Source of the DNA: Allostella vacuolata
GTDB lineage: Bacteria; Pseudomonadota; Alphaproteobacteria; ATCC43930; Allostellaceae
Length of the DNA: 64,000 bases
Assembly: GCA_006739055.1 (NCBI GenBank)
Contig: AP019702.1
Coordinates: 3,807,388 to 3,871,387 of the forward strand
Reading direction: 5' to 3'
The position numbers were made by a program, and so were the translations under genes. Position 1 is the first letter of the stretch; each line of letters starts with the position of its first letter. The notes beneath the pieces were generated by a model, which did no database searches, was not told the origin of the DNA, and saw only the letters and a list, made by a program, of their open reading frames with translations. Positions 52,014 to 61,627 of this stretch are shown piece after piece.

Positions 52014-52085
52014 CGAACGCCGCCGGTCGCAGGACCGGCGGCGTTCGCCCCTCTCCGTTCCCGCCGGCCGCGAGCGGCCGGCGGG
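52014..52085 (-). terminator. Two tandem terminator hairpins after the aldehyde dehydrogenase
   Basis: Reading away from the dehydrogenase stop: first a perfect 11-pair stem (52060-52070 with 52075-52085), then a perfect 15-pair stem cgaacgccgccggtc with its complement (52014-52028 and 52033-52047), both with four-base loops. Very stable stop signals, without long T runs. Confidence 0.6.
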
Positions 52086-52092
52086 TCGAGGG

Positions 52093-53523
52093 TCAGACCG
52101 GCGCGTACTGGGCCACGAACTTGGTGTTGAGGTAGGCGTCGAGGCCCTCGCTGCCGCCCTCCGAGCCGTGGCCCGAGTCCTTGACGCCGCCGAACGGCGT
52201 CTCCGGCGTCGAGACGGCGAGGCTGTTGACCCCGACCATGCCGCTCTCGAGCGCGTCGGCCACCGCGGTCGCCGTCTTCTCGGACCCGGTGAAGGCATAG
52301 GCGGCCAGCCCGTAGTCGAGCCGGTTGGCGCGCTCGATCACCTCGTCGAAGCTCTTGAACGAGACGATCGGCGCGACCGGGCCGAACGGCTCCTCGTTCA
52401 TGATGCGGGCGTCCTCCGGCACGTCGGACAGCACCGTCGGCTCGAAGAAGAAGCCGTCATTGCCCTGGCGCTTGCCACCGGTCTGCAGCTTGGCGCCGCG
52501 GTCCACGGCGTCGCGCACGAAGCCCTCGATCGCGTCCACCCGACGGGCATTCGCGAGCGGGCCCATCCTGGTGTCGGCCTCCAGGCCGTTGCCGAGCTTC
52601 AGGCCCCGGGCGACCTCGGTGAAGGTCTCGACGAAGGTGGCGTAGTTCTTCTCGTGCACGAAGAAGCGGGTCGGCGAGACGCAGACCTGGCCGGCGTTGC
52701 GGTACTTGCCGCCGGCCGCGATGGTCGCGACCTTGGCCGCGTCGACGTCGTCGAAGACGATGACCGGGGAATGGCCGCCCAGTTCCATGGTCGAGCGCTT
52801 GGCACCGCGGGCCGCCTGGGCCATCAGCAGCTTGCCGACGGCGGTCGAGCCGGTGAAGGAGATCTTGCGCACGACCGGCGAGCCGATGATGTGCTCGGAC
52901 ACCTGGGCCGGCACGCCGAAGACGAGGTTGAGCACGCCCTTGGGCAGGCCGGCCTCGGCCAGGGTCTTCGCGATCTCGACGCAGGTGGCCGGGGTCTCCT
53001 CGGACGGCTTGATGACCAGCGAGCAGCCGGCCGCGAGCGCGCCCGCGATCTTGCGCATCGGCGTCAGGGCCGGGAAGTTCCAGGGCGTGAAGGCGGCGGC
53101 GACGCCGACCGGCTCGCGCAGGACCATCTGGCGGGAGCCGGGGGCGCGGCCCGGGATGATCCGGCCATAGGCGCGGCGGCCCTCCTCGGCATACCAGTCC
53201 ATGATGTCGGCCGAGGTCAGGACCTCAAGCTTCGCCTCGGCCAGGACCTTGCCCTGCTCGGTGGTCATGCCGCGGGCGATCGCGTCGGCGCGCTCGCGCA
53301 GCAGCTGGGCCGCTTTGCGCAGGATGCCGGAGCGGTCATAGGCCGACGTCTTGCGCCACACCTCGAAGCCCCGTCTGGCCGCGCCCAGCGCTTCGTCGAG
53401 GTCGGCGGGGGATGCATGGGTCACCTCGGTGATCGTCGCCCCGGTGGCCGGGTTGACGACGTCTTCGCCACCGCCGGTGCCGTCGCGCCACGCGCCGTCG
53501 ATGAAGAGCTGGATCTTCTGCAT
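52093..53523 (-). CDS. NAD(P)-dependent aldehyde dehydrogenase, succinate-semialdehyde type
   Basis: 476 residues. PWNFPALTPMRKIAGALAAGCSLVIKPSEETP forms the cofactor and active-site loop with its conserved Asn and Lys; SFTGSTAVGK binds the dinucleotide; E in MELGGHSP and the nucleophile cysteine in GQVCVSPTR complete the catalytic set. The overall pattern (LFIDGAWRDG, SGHGSEGG near the end) is like GabD/glutarate-semialdehyde dehydrogenases. Oxidises an aldehyde to the acid; true substrate unknown. Stand-alone gene. Confidence 0.9.
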   Translation of the reverse strand: MQKIQLFIDGAWRDGTGGGEDVVNPATGATITEVTHASPADLDEALGAARRGFEVWRKTSAYDRSGILRKAAQLLRERADAIARGMTTEQGKVLAEAKLEVLTSADIMDWYAEEGRRAYGRIIPGRAPGSRQMVLREPVGVAAAFTPWNFPALTPMRKIAGALAAGCSLVIKPSEETPATCVEIAKTLAEAGLPKGVLNLVFGVPAQVSEHIIGSPVVRKISFTGSTAVGKLLMAQAARGAKRSTMELGGHSPVIVFDDVDAAKVATIAAGGKYRNAGQVCVSPTRFFVHEKNYATFVETFTEVARGLKLGNGLEADTRMGPLANARRVDAIEGFVRDAVDRGAKLQTGGKRQGNDGFFFEPTVLSDVPEDARIMNEEPFGPVAPIVSFKSFDEVIERANRLDYGLAAYAFTGSEKTATAVADALESGMVGVNSLAVSTPETPFGGVKDSGHGSEGGSEGLDAYLNTKFVAQYAPV

Positions 53524-53689
53524 GATTGAATTCGCCTTTCAGGGGTGGGGTGTCTGGGGTCGATGGCGGCACCGGGCCGCCCGCCGGGGCAGCCGCCCCA
53601 GCCGGCAGATGGAGCTCCGGCCCGGATCCCGCAAGGGTCCGGGCGGGCCAGGATAGCGCCGCGCCGGGCGGCGGGGAACCGCGGCCGGT

Positions 53690-54376
53690 TCAGCCGTGCC
53701 GGACCAGGCGGAACAGGGTCTTCGCCTCGCCGTAGTAGTACATGCGGTCCTCGGCCGCCGGGTAGTAGTCGCTGTAGCCGCCATAGGGCGCGAAGCCGCT
53801 GTAGCCGAAGCGGCGCATCGAGACCTCGAACCCGGCGCCGAGGAAGGCCATGGCATAGTCGTCGAGCGAGCGGTCCTGCACGACGACGTTGGTGGTGTCG
53901 GCGATCACCTGCCGCCAGCGTGGCCACAGGCGGTTGCCGGTGTGGCAGCCGGTGACGGCATAGTAGACGCCGCCGTCGCGCAGCGCGGCATGCACCGCGC
54001 GGGCATGGGCATCGATGTCGGGCACGAGGTAGATGACCTCGTGGCTGAAGGCGACGTCGAAGCGGCCGGCATGGGCCGGGAGGTTCGACGCCAGTTCGTA
54101 GGCGAGCGGCAGGTCGCCCTTCATCGCCTCGGCCCGGGCCACCGAATCGGCGGCGATGTCGACCCCGAGGCCGAACCGGAACGGCCGGATGGCGTGGAGC
54201 AGCCGCAGGAAGCCGCCCTGGTTGCAGCCGAAATCGAGTACCGAGCAGGCCGAAAGGTCCCGCTCCGGGACGATGTCGACGAGGTGGCGCCAGATCGGCG
54301 CATGGGCGGGACCCATCGCGTTCTCGCGTTGCCGGTCCTTGTGCCAGGTGGGGATGGTGCCGCTGTCCGCTGCCAT
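53690..54376 (-). CDS. Class I SAM-dependent methyltransferase
   Basis: 228 residues from the ATG at 54376, which follows a gtgagg site; an earlier in-frame ATG at 54412 is possible. SAM motif VLDFGCNQGGFLRLLHAI is followed by GVDIAADSVARAEA and FDVAFSHEVIYLVPD, the usual motifs I to III. C-terminal GYSGFAPYGGYSDYYP is Gly/Tyr-rich. Substrate unknown. Divergent from the nitroreductase gene. Confidence 0.78.
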   Translation of the reverse strand: MAADSGTIPTWHKDRQRENAMGPAHAPIWRHLVDIVPERDLSACSVLDFGCNQGGFLRLLHAIRPFRFGLGVDIAADSVARAEAMKGDLPLAYELASNLPAHAGRFDVAFSHEVIYLVPDIDAHARAVHAALRDGGVYYAVTGCHTGNRLWPRWRQVIADTTNVVVQDRSLDDYAMAFLGAGFEVSMRRFGYSGFAPYGGYSDYYPAAEDRMYYYGEAKTLFRLVRHG

Positions 54377-54510
54377 GGGCGCCTCACTCTGCGAGTCGTT
54401 CGCAACGAACATATCCGGAACATCGTGACACCCGCAAGCGCGTTCGCCAGCCCTGCCCGCCGGCCGCCGGACCGGGCATAGTGGTGCCGACCAGAACCGG
54501 AGGATCTCCC

Positions 54511-55365
54511 TTGGCCGACGATGCCCAACCCCACCCGACCCTGGCCCAGCTCTGGGATGCCCGGTTCGGGGAGCCGCCGCCCGCGGGCCTGCCCGAGACC
54601 GTGCCCCCGGCGCTGGCGCGGATCCTCTCCCGCCGCACCATGCGCCGGCTGAAGCCCGACCCGGTGCCGGACGGGCTGCTGTCGCTGCTGCTCGCCTGCG
54701 CCCAGTCGGCGCCGGCCAAGTCGGACCTGCAGCAATATTCGATCCTGGTGGTGAAGGACCCGGCGCGGCGGGCGGTGATCGCCGGGTGGTTGCCGGCCCA
54801 GCCCTGGGTCACCGAGGCGCCGGTGTTCCTGGTCTTCCTGGGCGACATGCGGCGCGCCCGCCGGATGGGCGAGCTGCGCGGGCGGCCGAACGCCAACGAC
54901 AATGTCGACAGCTTCATGAACGCGGCCGTCGATGCGGCGCTGGCCATGGAGACGTTCCTGCTGGCGTCGGAGGCGGCCGGGCTCGGCTGCTGCTGCATCA
55001 GCATGATCCGCAACCGGATCGACGACGCGGCCGCCCTGCTCGGCCTGCCGGACGGCGTCTTCCCGATCGCCGGCTTCTGCCTCGGCTGGCCCGCCGCCGA
55101 GGGTCGGGTGTCGATGCGGCTGCCGCCGGCCGCGGTCGTCCATGTCGACCGCTACGACGACTCCCGGCTGCCCGAGCTGGTGGAGGCCTATGACCGGCGC
55201 CGCCATGCCCGCGCGCCCGTCGCCCCCGCCTCGCAGCGCCATGCCGACCGCTACGGCGTCGCCGACTATTGCCCCTGGTCGGAGAACGCCGCCCGCCAGC
55301 TGTCCATCCCCGAGCGCGCCGGCTTCCGGGACTTCCTGCAACGGCACGGCATCGCGCTGGCCTGA
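54511..55365 (+). CDS. Nitroreductase family FMN oxidoreductase
   Basis: 284 residues from a TTG seven bases after cggagga. The first conserved block SRRTMRRLKPDPVPDGLLSLLL with ARILSRRTMRRL carries the FMN-phosphate arginines; AQSAPAKSDLQQYSILVV and EAAGLGCCCISMIRN match the core and flavin loop of NfsA-like nitroreductases. It would reduce nitro or quinone groups with NAD(P)H. A GTG ten codons upstream is possible but lacks a ribosome site. Confidence 0.82.
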   Translation: MADDAQPHPTLAQLWDARFGEPPPAGLPETVPPALARILSRRTMRRLKPDPVPDGLLSLLLACAQSAPAKSDLQQYSILVVKDPARRAVIAGWLPAQPWVTEAPVFLVFLGDMRRARRMGELRGRPNANDNVDSFMNAAVDAALAMETFLLASEAAGLGCCCISMIRNRIDDAAALLGLPDGVFPIAGFCLGWPAAEGRVSMRLPPAAVVHVDRYDDSRLPELVEAYDRRRHARAPVAPASQRHADRYGVADYCPWSENAARQLSIPERAGFRDFLQRHGIALA

Positions 55366-55390
55366 GCGAAACGGCCTGAGCGAAGCGGTT

Positions 55391-55424
55391 CGACCCCCGC
55401 CCGCCATGTGGCGGACGGGGGTCG
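55391..55424. terminator. Bidirectional terminator hairpin
   Basis: cgacccccgcccgcc (55391-55405) pairs with ggcggacgggggtcg (55410-55424) with one mismatch and an atgt loop. It lies between the nitroreductase stop and the convergent small secreted gene. Confidence 0.6.
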
Positions 55425-55453
55425 TCCCCCCGTGCGAGCGGATCGGGTCCGGA

Positions 55454-55900
55454 TCAGCTCGTCCGAAGGCTGGTGCAGGCGCTGCGGCGGCGGTGATGGG
55501 TCATGACCTCGCCGGCCGCGCTCTCGATCGTCAGCGTCACCTCGCCCAGGCGATAGACCAGCGGGGCGACCGCGCCGTGGCTGACCGCGATCGGCGCCGC
55601 CAGCGGCGCGCCGTACTTGCGCATCGCCGCCTCGTGCAGCCGCAGGACCTGGTCGTAGGTCGCCGCCACCCGGTAGGACACCGCCGCCACCGAGCCGCGG
55701 CAGAAGGCAAGTTCGGCCTTCGGCGCCGAGCCCACCGGGTTCAGCGCACGGATGTCGTCGGAGAAATGGGCCATCAGGCTCGCCTCGTCGGCCGTCGCCG
55801 CCTGACCGCGCGACTCGGTCGCCGCGAAGGCGCCGATGCCGGAGGCGACGGCAACGAGGAAGGCGGCAGCGCGCAGGGCGGTCTGGAGGGTCCGGCTCAT
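55454..55900 (-). CDS. Small secreted protein of unknown function
   Basis: 148 residues: signal peptide about 1-27 (MSRTLQTALRAAAFLVAVASGI), then a mature part of about 120 residues with two cysteines and no family I recognise. The mature region has regular strands (AFCRGSVAAVSYRVAATYDQVL and VTLTIESAAGEV). The ATG at 55900 is chosen for the signal peptide. It ends near the terminator shared with the nitroreductase gene. It is 88 bp downstream of the kinase gene and may be its target, though nothing shows it. Confidence 0.55.
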   Translation of the reverse strand: MSRTLQTALRAAAFLVAVASGIGAFAATESRGQAATADEASLMAHFSDDIRALNPVGSAPKAELAFCRGSVAAVSYRVAATYDQVLRLHEAAMRKYGAPLAAPIAVSHGAVAPLVYRLGEVTLTIESAAGEVMTHHRRRSACTSLRTS

Positions 55901-55987
55901 GGTCCTGGCTTCCGGTTGGGGGGCGATTGCCCGTTCCCCCACTCCGTCGCCCGGACCGGCCGGATGGTTCACAGGAACCTGGACCGG

Positions 55988-58900
55988 CTAGCCGCCGTCG
56001 AGCACCTGCCGGATTCTGGCGGCCAGCTGCTCGCGCCGATAGGGCTTGTCCAGCAGCGGCAGCCCGGGACCGCCCAGGCCCGCCTCCTCGGCATCGGGCC
56101 CGGCCCGGCCCGACGCCAGCAGGATCTTGAGCCTCGGCCGCAGCGCGGCGGCGGCCCGGGCCAATTGCAGGCCGGTCATGCCGCCGGGCATGGTCATGTC
56201 CGTGAACAGCAGGTCCACGTCGTCCGATTGCCGCAGCACCGCCAGGGCCTGCGGCCCGCCTTCCGCGATCGTCACCCGGTAGCCCAGCCCGCGCAGCAGC
56301 CGCTCCGCATGCCCGCGGACCAGGGGATCGTCCTCGACCAGCAGGACGTGCTCCGACCCGCCCGGCGCAACGGCGCCCACGGCCGGCCGCCCGGCGACGA
56401 CGCCGTCCGGCGCCCGCGGCAGGCTGAGCCGGATCGTCGTGCCTGTACCGATGTCGGTCTCGATCCAGGCCCGGCCCTTCGACTGCATGGCGAAGCCGTA
56501 GACCATGGACAGGCCGAGCCCGCTGCCCTTGCCGACTTCCTTGGTGGTGAAGAACGGATCGAAGGCGCGGGCGGCCACCTCCGGCGCCATGCCGCTGCCG
56601 GAATCCGCCACCGACAGCAGGACATGCTCGCCGTCCGCCATGCCGTCGGGGCAGGCGCCGCCCGCGCCGGCGGGGGCGTTCGCCATCGCGATCCGCAGCC
56701 GGCCGCCGGCCGGCATCGCATCGCGGGCATTGAGGGCGAGGTTCAGGATCGCGACCTCGAGCTGGCCCGGATCGACCAGGGCCGGCCACAGGTCCGGCGC
56801 GGCCGAGACGCAGATCTCGATATCGTCGGGCAGGGCCCGGCGCAGCAGGCCCTGCATGCCGGCGACCAGCCGGGCGAGGTCGACCGCCTGGGGCGCCAAC
56901 GGCTGCCGCCTGGCGAAGGCGAGCAGCCGGCTGGTCAGTTCCGCGGCGCGCTCGCCGGCGGCGACCGACATCTCGGCCAGGGATCGCAGCTGCGGACGAT
57001 CCGCCAGGCCCGCGACGAGCAGCTCGGCATTGCCGATGATCACCGTCAGCAGGTTGTTGAAATCGTGCGCCACGCCGCCGGTCAGCTGGCCGATCGCCTC
57101 CAGCTTCTGCGATTGCCGCAGCCGCTCGTCGAGCTGCCGGCGTTCGGTGACGTCGGTCATGCTGCCGAGCATGCGGACGGCCCGACCGGCCTCGTCGCGG
57201 ATGAGGAAGCCGCGGTCGACCATCGTCGCATAGGTGCCGTCGCCGCGCCGGAACCGGTATTCGTCGATCCAGGTCGAGGCCGGGCCGGCGATCGCGGCCT
57301 CGATGCCGCCGGTCACCCGCGCGGCATCGTCGGGATGGATGTGCGAGGTCCATCCCGCCGCGCCCGGATCGAACGTATCCGGGTCATGGAGAAGCAGCGT
57401 GCGCAGCCCCTCGTTCCACCAGATGCCGCCCTCGACCAGATCCCAGTCCCAGATCACGTCGTTGGTGGCCTGGGCGATCAGGCGGAAGCGCTCCTCGCGG
57501 ATCCGCGCCTCCTCCTCCGCGTGCTTGCGCGCGGTGACGTCGCGCTCGACGGCGACCATGTGGGTGAAGGTGCCGGCCGCATCGGCGATGGGGACGATGT
57601 CGAGCTCCAGCCAGATGGCCCGGCCGGACCTGGTGTAGTTGAGGACTTCGCTGCGCACCGCCTCGCCCGCGCGCAGCGCCTGGCCGATCCGGTCGAGCTC
57701 GGCACGCTCGGTCCCCGCCCCCTGCAGGATGCGCGGCGTCCGGCCGATCGCCTCGTCGCGCCCGAAGCCGGTCAGCCGCACGAACGCCTCGTTGACGTAG
57801 ACGATGCGCGGGCCGTCGGGCGCCTCGAGGGGGGTGGCCTCGGTGATCAGCACGATGTCGTTGAGCCGGGCGACCGCCGTCTCGAGCAGGCGCAGCCGGT
57901 CGAGCAGCCGGCAGCGGTCGACCGCCAGCGCCGCCGGGCGGGCGATCGCCTGGGCCAGGGCCAGGATCGCCGGCGGATAGGCGCCATCGCCGCCGGCGAT
58001 CGCCAGCATCCCCACGACCCTGCCCCGGCCGGCACGCAGCGGCACGCCCAGCGCCGGGGGCCGGCCGGCCGCGCCGGCGATCACGATCGGGCCCGGCGCC
58101 TCGGCGATGCGGGCGATCAGGCGGGCGTCGCCGACCGCGTCCCGCGGAACGCTCCCCCGGACCGCGGTCGGGGCGCCGTGGCGTCCCTCCTCGTCCACCA
58201 GCCACGCCGCCCCGCCCTCGGCGCCGCTCGCCGACATCAGGGCGTCCAGCGTACCGCCGAGCAGGCGCTGGAGGTCGTCCTCCTCGATGAAGCCGCGGGC
58301 GGCCGTGGTGAAGCTGTCGAGCGAGGACCGCATGCCCTCGATCGCCTCGCCCAGGCGACCCAGTTCGCGCACCCGGGTCGCCTGGAGCGGGCGCGGAGTG
58401 AACTCCAGCCGCGCCACGGCATCGGCCTCGCGGGCGAAGGCCTCGACCGGGCGCGCCACCAGGCGCGCGGCCAGCCACGCCACCGGCACGCAGCCCAGCA
58501 GCGACAGGACGAAGATCTGCAGCAGCCGGCCGCGGATCGCGGCGGGCCCGGCGCGCAGTTCGTCGAGCGGCGCCGCCATGACGAAGACGACCCCGCGCCC
58601 GCCCAGCGGCGCGACCGTCGCACGCCATTCCCGGCCACCGGCGGCGAGCCTTCCCTCGAATGCCTCGGCACCCGCGCCGTCCGCCGCGCGCGCCCGCTCG
58701 GCCAGCGCGGCCAGGATCGGCGATCCCATGCCCGTGGCCGGCGGCAGGTCCTCGATCGACTGCTGCACCCGGCCGCCGATCGCCTGCTCCAGCCGGGCGA
58801 TGTCGCCATAGGCGAGCACGCCCCCCGCCCGGTCGAGAATCGCCGCCTCGCTGGACGGCACCGGGCGCCCGACGGGCAAGCGGGCCGAGAGGTCCCACAG

Positions 58901-59620
58901 CGACATGTCGATGCCGGCCACGGCCCCCGACGCGGCGCGCCGCGCGGCGGTGATGCCGGGCTCGAAGGTCGTGAAGAATACGTAGGGCGCGGTGACGATG
59001 CTGCCGGCGCTGGCAGTGGCGTCGGTGAACCAGGGCCGGACGCGGGGATCGAAGGGCGGCTCCGGACGGTCGCGGACATCGCGCACGACCAGGCCGTCAT
59101 CCAGAAACTCGAACCGCTGGCGACCATGCTCGATCCACTGCACCAGCCACGCCGCGCCGGGTGGCGCCGCCAGGCGGGCGGCATGGGCGCCGATCGGCCG
59201 CATCAGCACGAAGTCCCCATCGGGCCAGCCCACATAGGCGGCCGAGACGCCCGCCGACATGCGCAGGATCGCGGCCAGCACCGGCAAGGCCCCGGTCCGG
59301 GCGCCGGCAGGGGCGAGCGTGGCCGGATCGACGGCCAGGGCCTCGGCCGCCGACCGGGCCCTGGCCTCCAGCCGGCGCAGATTGTCGAGAGCCAGATCGG
59401 CGCTGCCCTCGAAGGCGGCCGATGCCGCCTGGTCGACCAGCGCCCGCGATCCCCTGCTGGCGACCCAGGCCAGCGCCAGGGCGAAGACCACCAGGAGCAG
59501 GATGAACAGCGCCGCGATATGCACATGCAGGGGCGCGCGACGCCGCCGGGCCGCCTGTCGTGCACCGTCTCGCGCCTCCCCTGCGGTCATCCCGCGCCCC
59601 TCCGGGCTGGTGAGCGGCAT
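55988..59620 (-). CDS. Hybrid sensor histidine kinase (dCache-like, HAMP, GAF, two PAS, kinase, receiver)
   Basis: 1210 residues: basic N-terminus, membrane helix about 33-53, periplasmic double-Cache-like sensor (about 54-345, with [12 protein letters not shown] and [10 protein letters not shown] typical of Cache), second helix about 350-372, HAMP, GAF (about 430-570), two PAS (about 590-830), HisKA with phospho-acceptor H852 in [11 protein letters not shown], ATPase domain with [10 protein letters not shown] and [13 protein letters not shown], and a receiver with D1141 ([11 protein letters not shown]). It senses a periplasmic signal and relays phosphate internally. No separate regulator lies next to it. 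Confidence 0.9.
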   Translation of the reverse strand: MPLTSPEGRGMTAGEARDGARQAARRRRAPLHVHIAALFILLLVVFALALAWVASRGSRALVDQAASAAFEGSADLALDNLRRLEARARSAAEALAVDPATLAPAGARTGALPVLAAILRMSAGVSAAYVGWPDGDFVLMRPIGAHAARLAAPPGAAWLVQWIEHGRQRFEFLDDGLVVRDVRDRPEPPFDPRVRPWFTDATASAGSIVTAPYVFFTTFEPGITAARRAASGAVAGIDMSLWDLSARLPVGRPVPSSEAAILDRAGGVLAYGDIARLEQAIGGRVQQSIEDLPPATGMGSPILAALAERARAADGAGAEAFEGRLAAGGREWRATVAPLGGRGVVFVMAAPLDELRAGPAAIRGRLLQIFVLSLLGCVPVAWLAARLVARPVEAFAREADAVARLEFTPRPLQATRVRELGRLGEAIEGMRSSLDSFTTAARGFIEEDDLQRLLGGTLDALMSASGAEGGAAWLVDEEGRHGAPTAVRGSVPRDAVGDARLIARIAEAPGPIVIAGAAGRPPALGVPLRAGRGRVVGMLAIAGGDGAYPPAILALAQAIARPAALAVDRCRLLDRLRLLETAVARLNDIVLITEATPLEAPDGPRIVYVNEAFVRLTGFGRDEAIGRTPRILQGAGTERAELDRIGQALRAGEAVRSEVLNYTRSGRAIWLELDIVPIADAAGTFTHMVAVERDVTARKHAEEEARIREERFRLIAQATNDVIWDWDLVEGGIWWNEGLRTLLLHDPDTFDPGAAGWTSHIHPDDAARVTGGIEAAIAGPASTWIDEYRFRRGDGTYATMVDRGFLIRDEAGRAVRMLGSMTDVTERRQLDERLRQSQKLEAIGQLTGGVAHDFNNLLTVIIGNAELLVAGLADRPQLRSLAEMSVAAGERAAELTSRLLAFARRQPLAPQAVDLARLVAGMQGLLRRALPDDIEICVSAAPDLWPALVDPGQLEVAILNLALNARDAMPAGGRLRIAMANAPAGAGGACPDGMADGEHVLLSVADSGSGMAPEVAARAFDPFFTTKEVGKGSGLGLSMVYGFAMQSKGRAWIETDIGTGTTIRLSLPRAPDGVVAGRPAVGAVAPGGSEHVLLVEDDPLVRGHAERLLRGLGYRVTIAEGGPQALAVLRQSDDVDLLFTDMTMPGGMTGLQLARAAAALRPRLKILLASGRAGPDAEEAGLGGPGLPLLDKPYRREQLAARIRQVLDGG

Positions 59621-59730
59621 CCGTCACCGCCGGCGGACGGCCGAACGCCCGCGGGCAGCCCACCCCCGGCCCGGCCCCGGTTCCGGCCGGAGCCGCCGGA
59701 GCCAGCCATCCGACCGGCCCGCGCCCGTCG

Positions 59731-61410
59731 CTACTTCCGGGCCAGTGCCCCTTCGCGCAACGCCGTCAGCGTGGTGCGGGTGGTGATCAGGTCGGGGTCG
59801 GTCTTGACCTCGATCACCGCCAGCTTGCCGGAATCGCACGCCCGCTGGAAGGCGGGAGCGAAGTCGGCCGTGCGCTCCACCGTCTCGCCATGGGCGCCAT
59901 AGGCACGGGCGAGCGCGGCGAAGTCGGGGTTGGTCAGCTGGGTCCCGTGCACCCGGGTCGGGAAGTCGCGCTCCTGGTGCATGCGGATGGTGCCGTACAT
60001 GTTGTTGTTGAGGATGACCAGGATCGGCGCGGCGCCATACTGGATGGCGGTCGCGATCTCCTGCCCGGACATCATGAAGGCGCCGTCGCCGGCAAAGCCG
60101 ACCACGCGGCGGCCGGGACAGGCGATGGCCGCGGCGACGGCGGCCGGCACCGCATAGCCCATCGCGCCCGAGGTCGGGCCGAGGAAGCGGCCGGGGCGGC
60201 CGAACGGCAGGAAGCGCTGCGGCCAGCCGCTGGCGTTGCCGGCGTCGGTCGCGATGATCGCATCGCGCGGCAGCATCTCCCGCAAGGCCACCATCGCCTC
60301 GCCGACATGCATCGGGCCGTCATAGGGGGCGGGCGTCAGCTGCGCCTCGTAGGCCGCCCGCGCCGCCTGGAGCCAGCCGCTCCAGCGGCTGCCGTCGACC
60401 GGCTTCAGCGCGCGGGCGGCGGCCGCGAACGGCCCGGCGCCCGACTGCATGCCGAGCGTCGGCCGGAAGACGCGGCCCAGCTCCTCGGCCGAGGGATGGA
60501 TGTGGACCAGCGTCTGCCGCGGCTCGGGCGAGGACAGCAGCTCGTAGCCCTGGGTGGTGATCTCGCCCAGGCGCGCGCCGACCGCGATCAGCAGGTCGGC
60601 GTCGCGGACCAGCTTCTGCAGATCCTTGGCCGCACCGGTGCCGAGGTCGCCGACATAGACCGGGCTGCGGTTGTCGACCACGTCGAAGCGGCGGAAGGAG
60701 CACGCGGTCGGCAGGCCGTTGGCCTCTGCGAAGGCCTGGATGTCGGCCGCCGAACGGTCGGTCCAGTCGCCGCCGCCGACCAGCAGCAGCGGACGCTCGG
60801 CGCCCGCCAGCATCTCGCGCAGGCGGCTCAGGTCATCGGCGCCCGGATGGGCCTTGGCCGGGCGGTGCGGGCCCGGCACGGTGGCGTCGGAGAGGTCGCG
60901 CAGCATGTCCTCGGGCAGCGCCAGCACCACCGGCCCGGGCCGGCCGGAGGTGGCGATGTGGAAGGCGCGGCTGACATATTCCGGCACCCGGTCGGCGCTC
61001 TCGATCTGGCCCACCCACTTGGCGAGCTGGCCGTACATGCGGCGGAAATCGACCTCCTGGAAGGCCTCGCGCTCGGCCTGGTCGCGCGCGACCTGGCCGA
61101 TCAGCACGACCATCGGCGTCGAATCCTGGTGCGCGGTGTGCACCCCGATCGAGGCGTTGCAGGCGCCGGGGCCGCGGGTGACCAGCAGCACCCCGGGCTT
61201 GCCGGTCAGCTTGCCGTAGGCTTCCGCCATGAAGGCGGCCCCGCCCTCCTGCCGGCAGGTGATGCAGCGGATGTCGTCGCGGGCGTCGTAGAGGGCGTCG
61301 AGGACGGCGAGGAAGCTCTCGCCCGCCACCTGGAAGACCGTGTCGACCCCGTTCACCTTGAGCGTGTCGACCAGCAGTTGCCCACCCGTGCGGGCGTTGG
61401 CGCGCGTCAT
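59731..61410 (-). CDS. Thiamine pyrophosphate-dependent enzyme (acetolactate synthase-like)
   Basis: 559 residues from the ATG at 61410, preceded by gggaga. The activating glutamate is E54 in CRQEGGAAFM; TRGPGACNASIGVHTA and FSPWDE-like loops bind substrate; the TPP diphosphate site is GDGAFMMSGQEIATAIQY...ILNNNMYG in the C-terminal third. This sub-group, with QVAGESFLAVLDAL near the start, covers benzaldehyde lyase- and acetolactate synthase-like enzymes of uncertain substrate. No small regulatory subunit is adjacent. Divergent from a peptide-binding protein gene. Confidence 0.85.
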   Translation of the reverse strand: MTRANARTGGQLLVDTLKVNGVDTVFQVAGESFLAVLDALYDARDDIRCITCRQEGGAAFMAEAYGKLTGKPGVLLVTRGPGACNASIGVHTAHQDSTPMVVLIGQVARDQAEREAFQEVDFRRMYGQLAKWVGQIESADRVPEYVSRAFHIATSGRPGPVVLALPEDMLRDLSDATVPGPHRPAKAHPGADDLSRLREMLAGAERPLLLVGGGDWTDRSAADIQAFAEANGLPTACSFRRFDVVDNRSPVYVGDLGTGAAKDLQKLVRDADLLIAVGARLGEITTQGYELLSSPEPRQTLVHIHPSAEELGRVFRPTLGMQSGAGPFAAAARALKPVDGSRWSGWLQAARAAYEAQLTPAPYDGPMHVGEAMVALREMLPRDAIIATDAGNASGWPQRFLPFGRPGRFLGPTSGAMGYAVPAAVAAAIACPGRRVVGFAGDGAFMMSGQEIATAIQYGAAPILVILNNNMYGTIRMHQERDFPTRVHGTQLTNPDFAALARAYGAHGETVERTADFAPAFQRACDSGKLAVIEVKTDPDLITTRTTLTALREGALARK

Positions 61411-61627
61411 CCCGTCGTCTCCCCTGTGCATCGAACCGATCTGATGGATCGCCGCAGTTAGCGATGGCACCGCCGCCGAGTCAACGGCGCGGCGGCCCGC
61501 GCGCGAACGCTCGCGAAAGCGGTTGCGGGCGCCCGAATGAACCTTTCTACTGGCAGCCGAGCAGTTCGCCGGCCGGCCCCCTCGGGACCGGCTCGGCTGC
61601 AATACTGCCGAACCTTCGGGAGGAAAC

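Larger units (their letters stand above)
51654..52092. other. Intergenic region between bfd and the aldehyde dehydrogenase
   Basis: About 440 bp. It contains the bfd operator candidate, a 13-base hairpin tgggccggaatcc/ggatcccggccca (51804-51816 and 51821-51833, one mismatch) and, near the dehydrogenase end, two strong hairpins listed separately. No supported gene. Confidence 0.55.
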
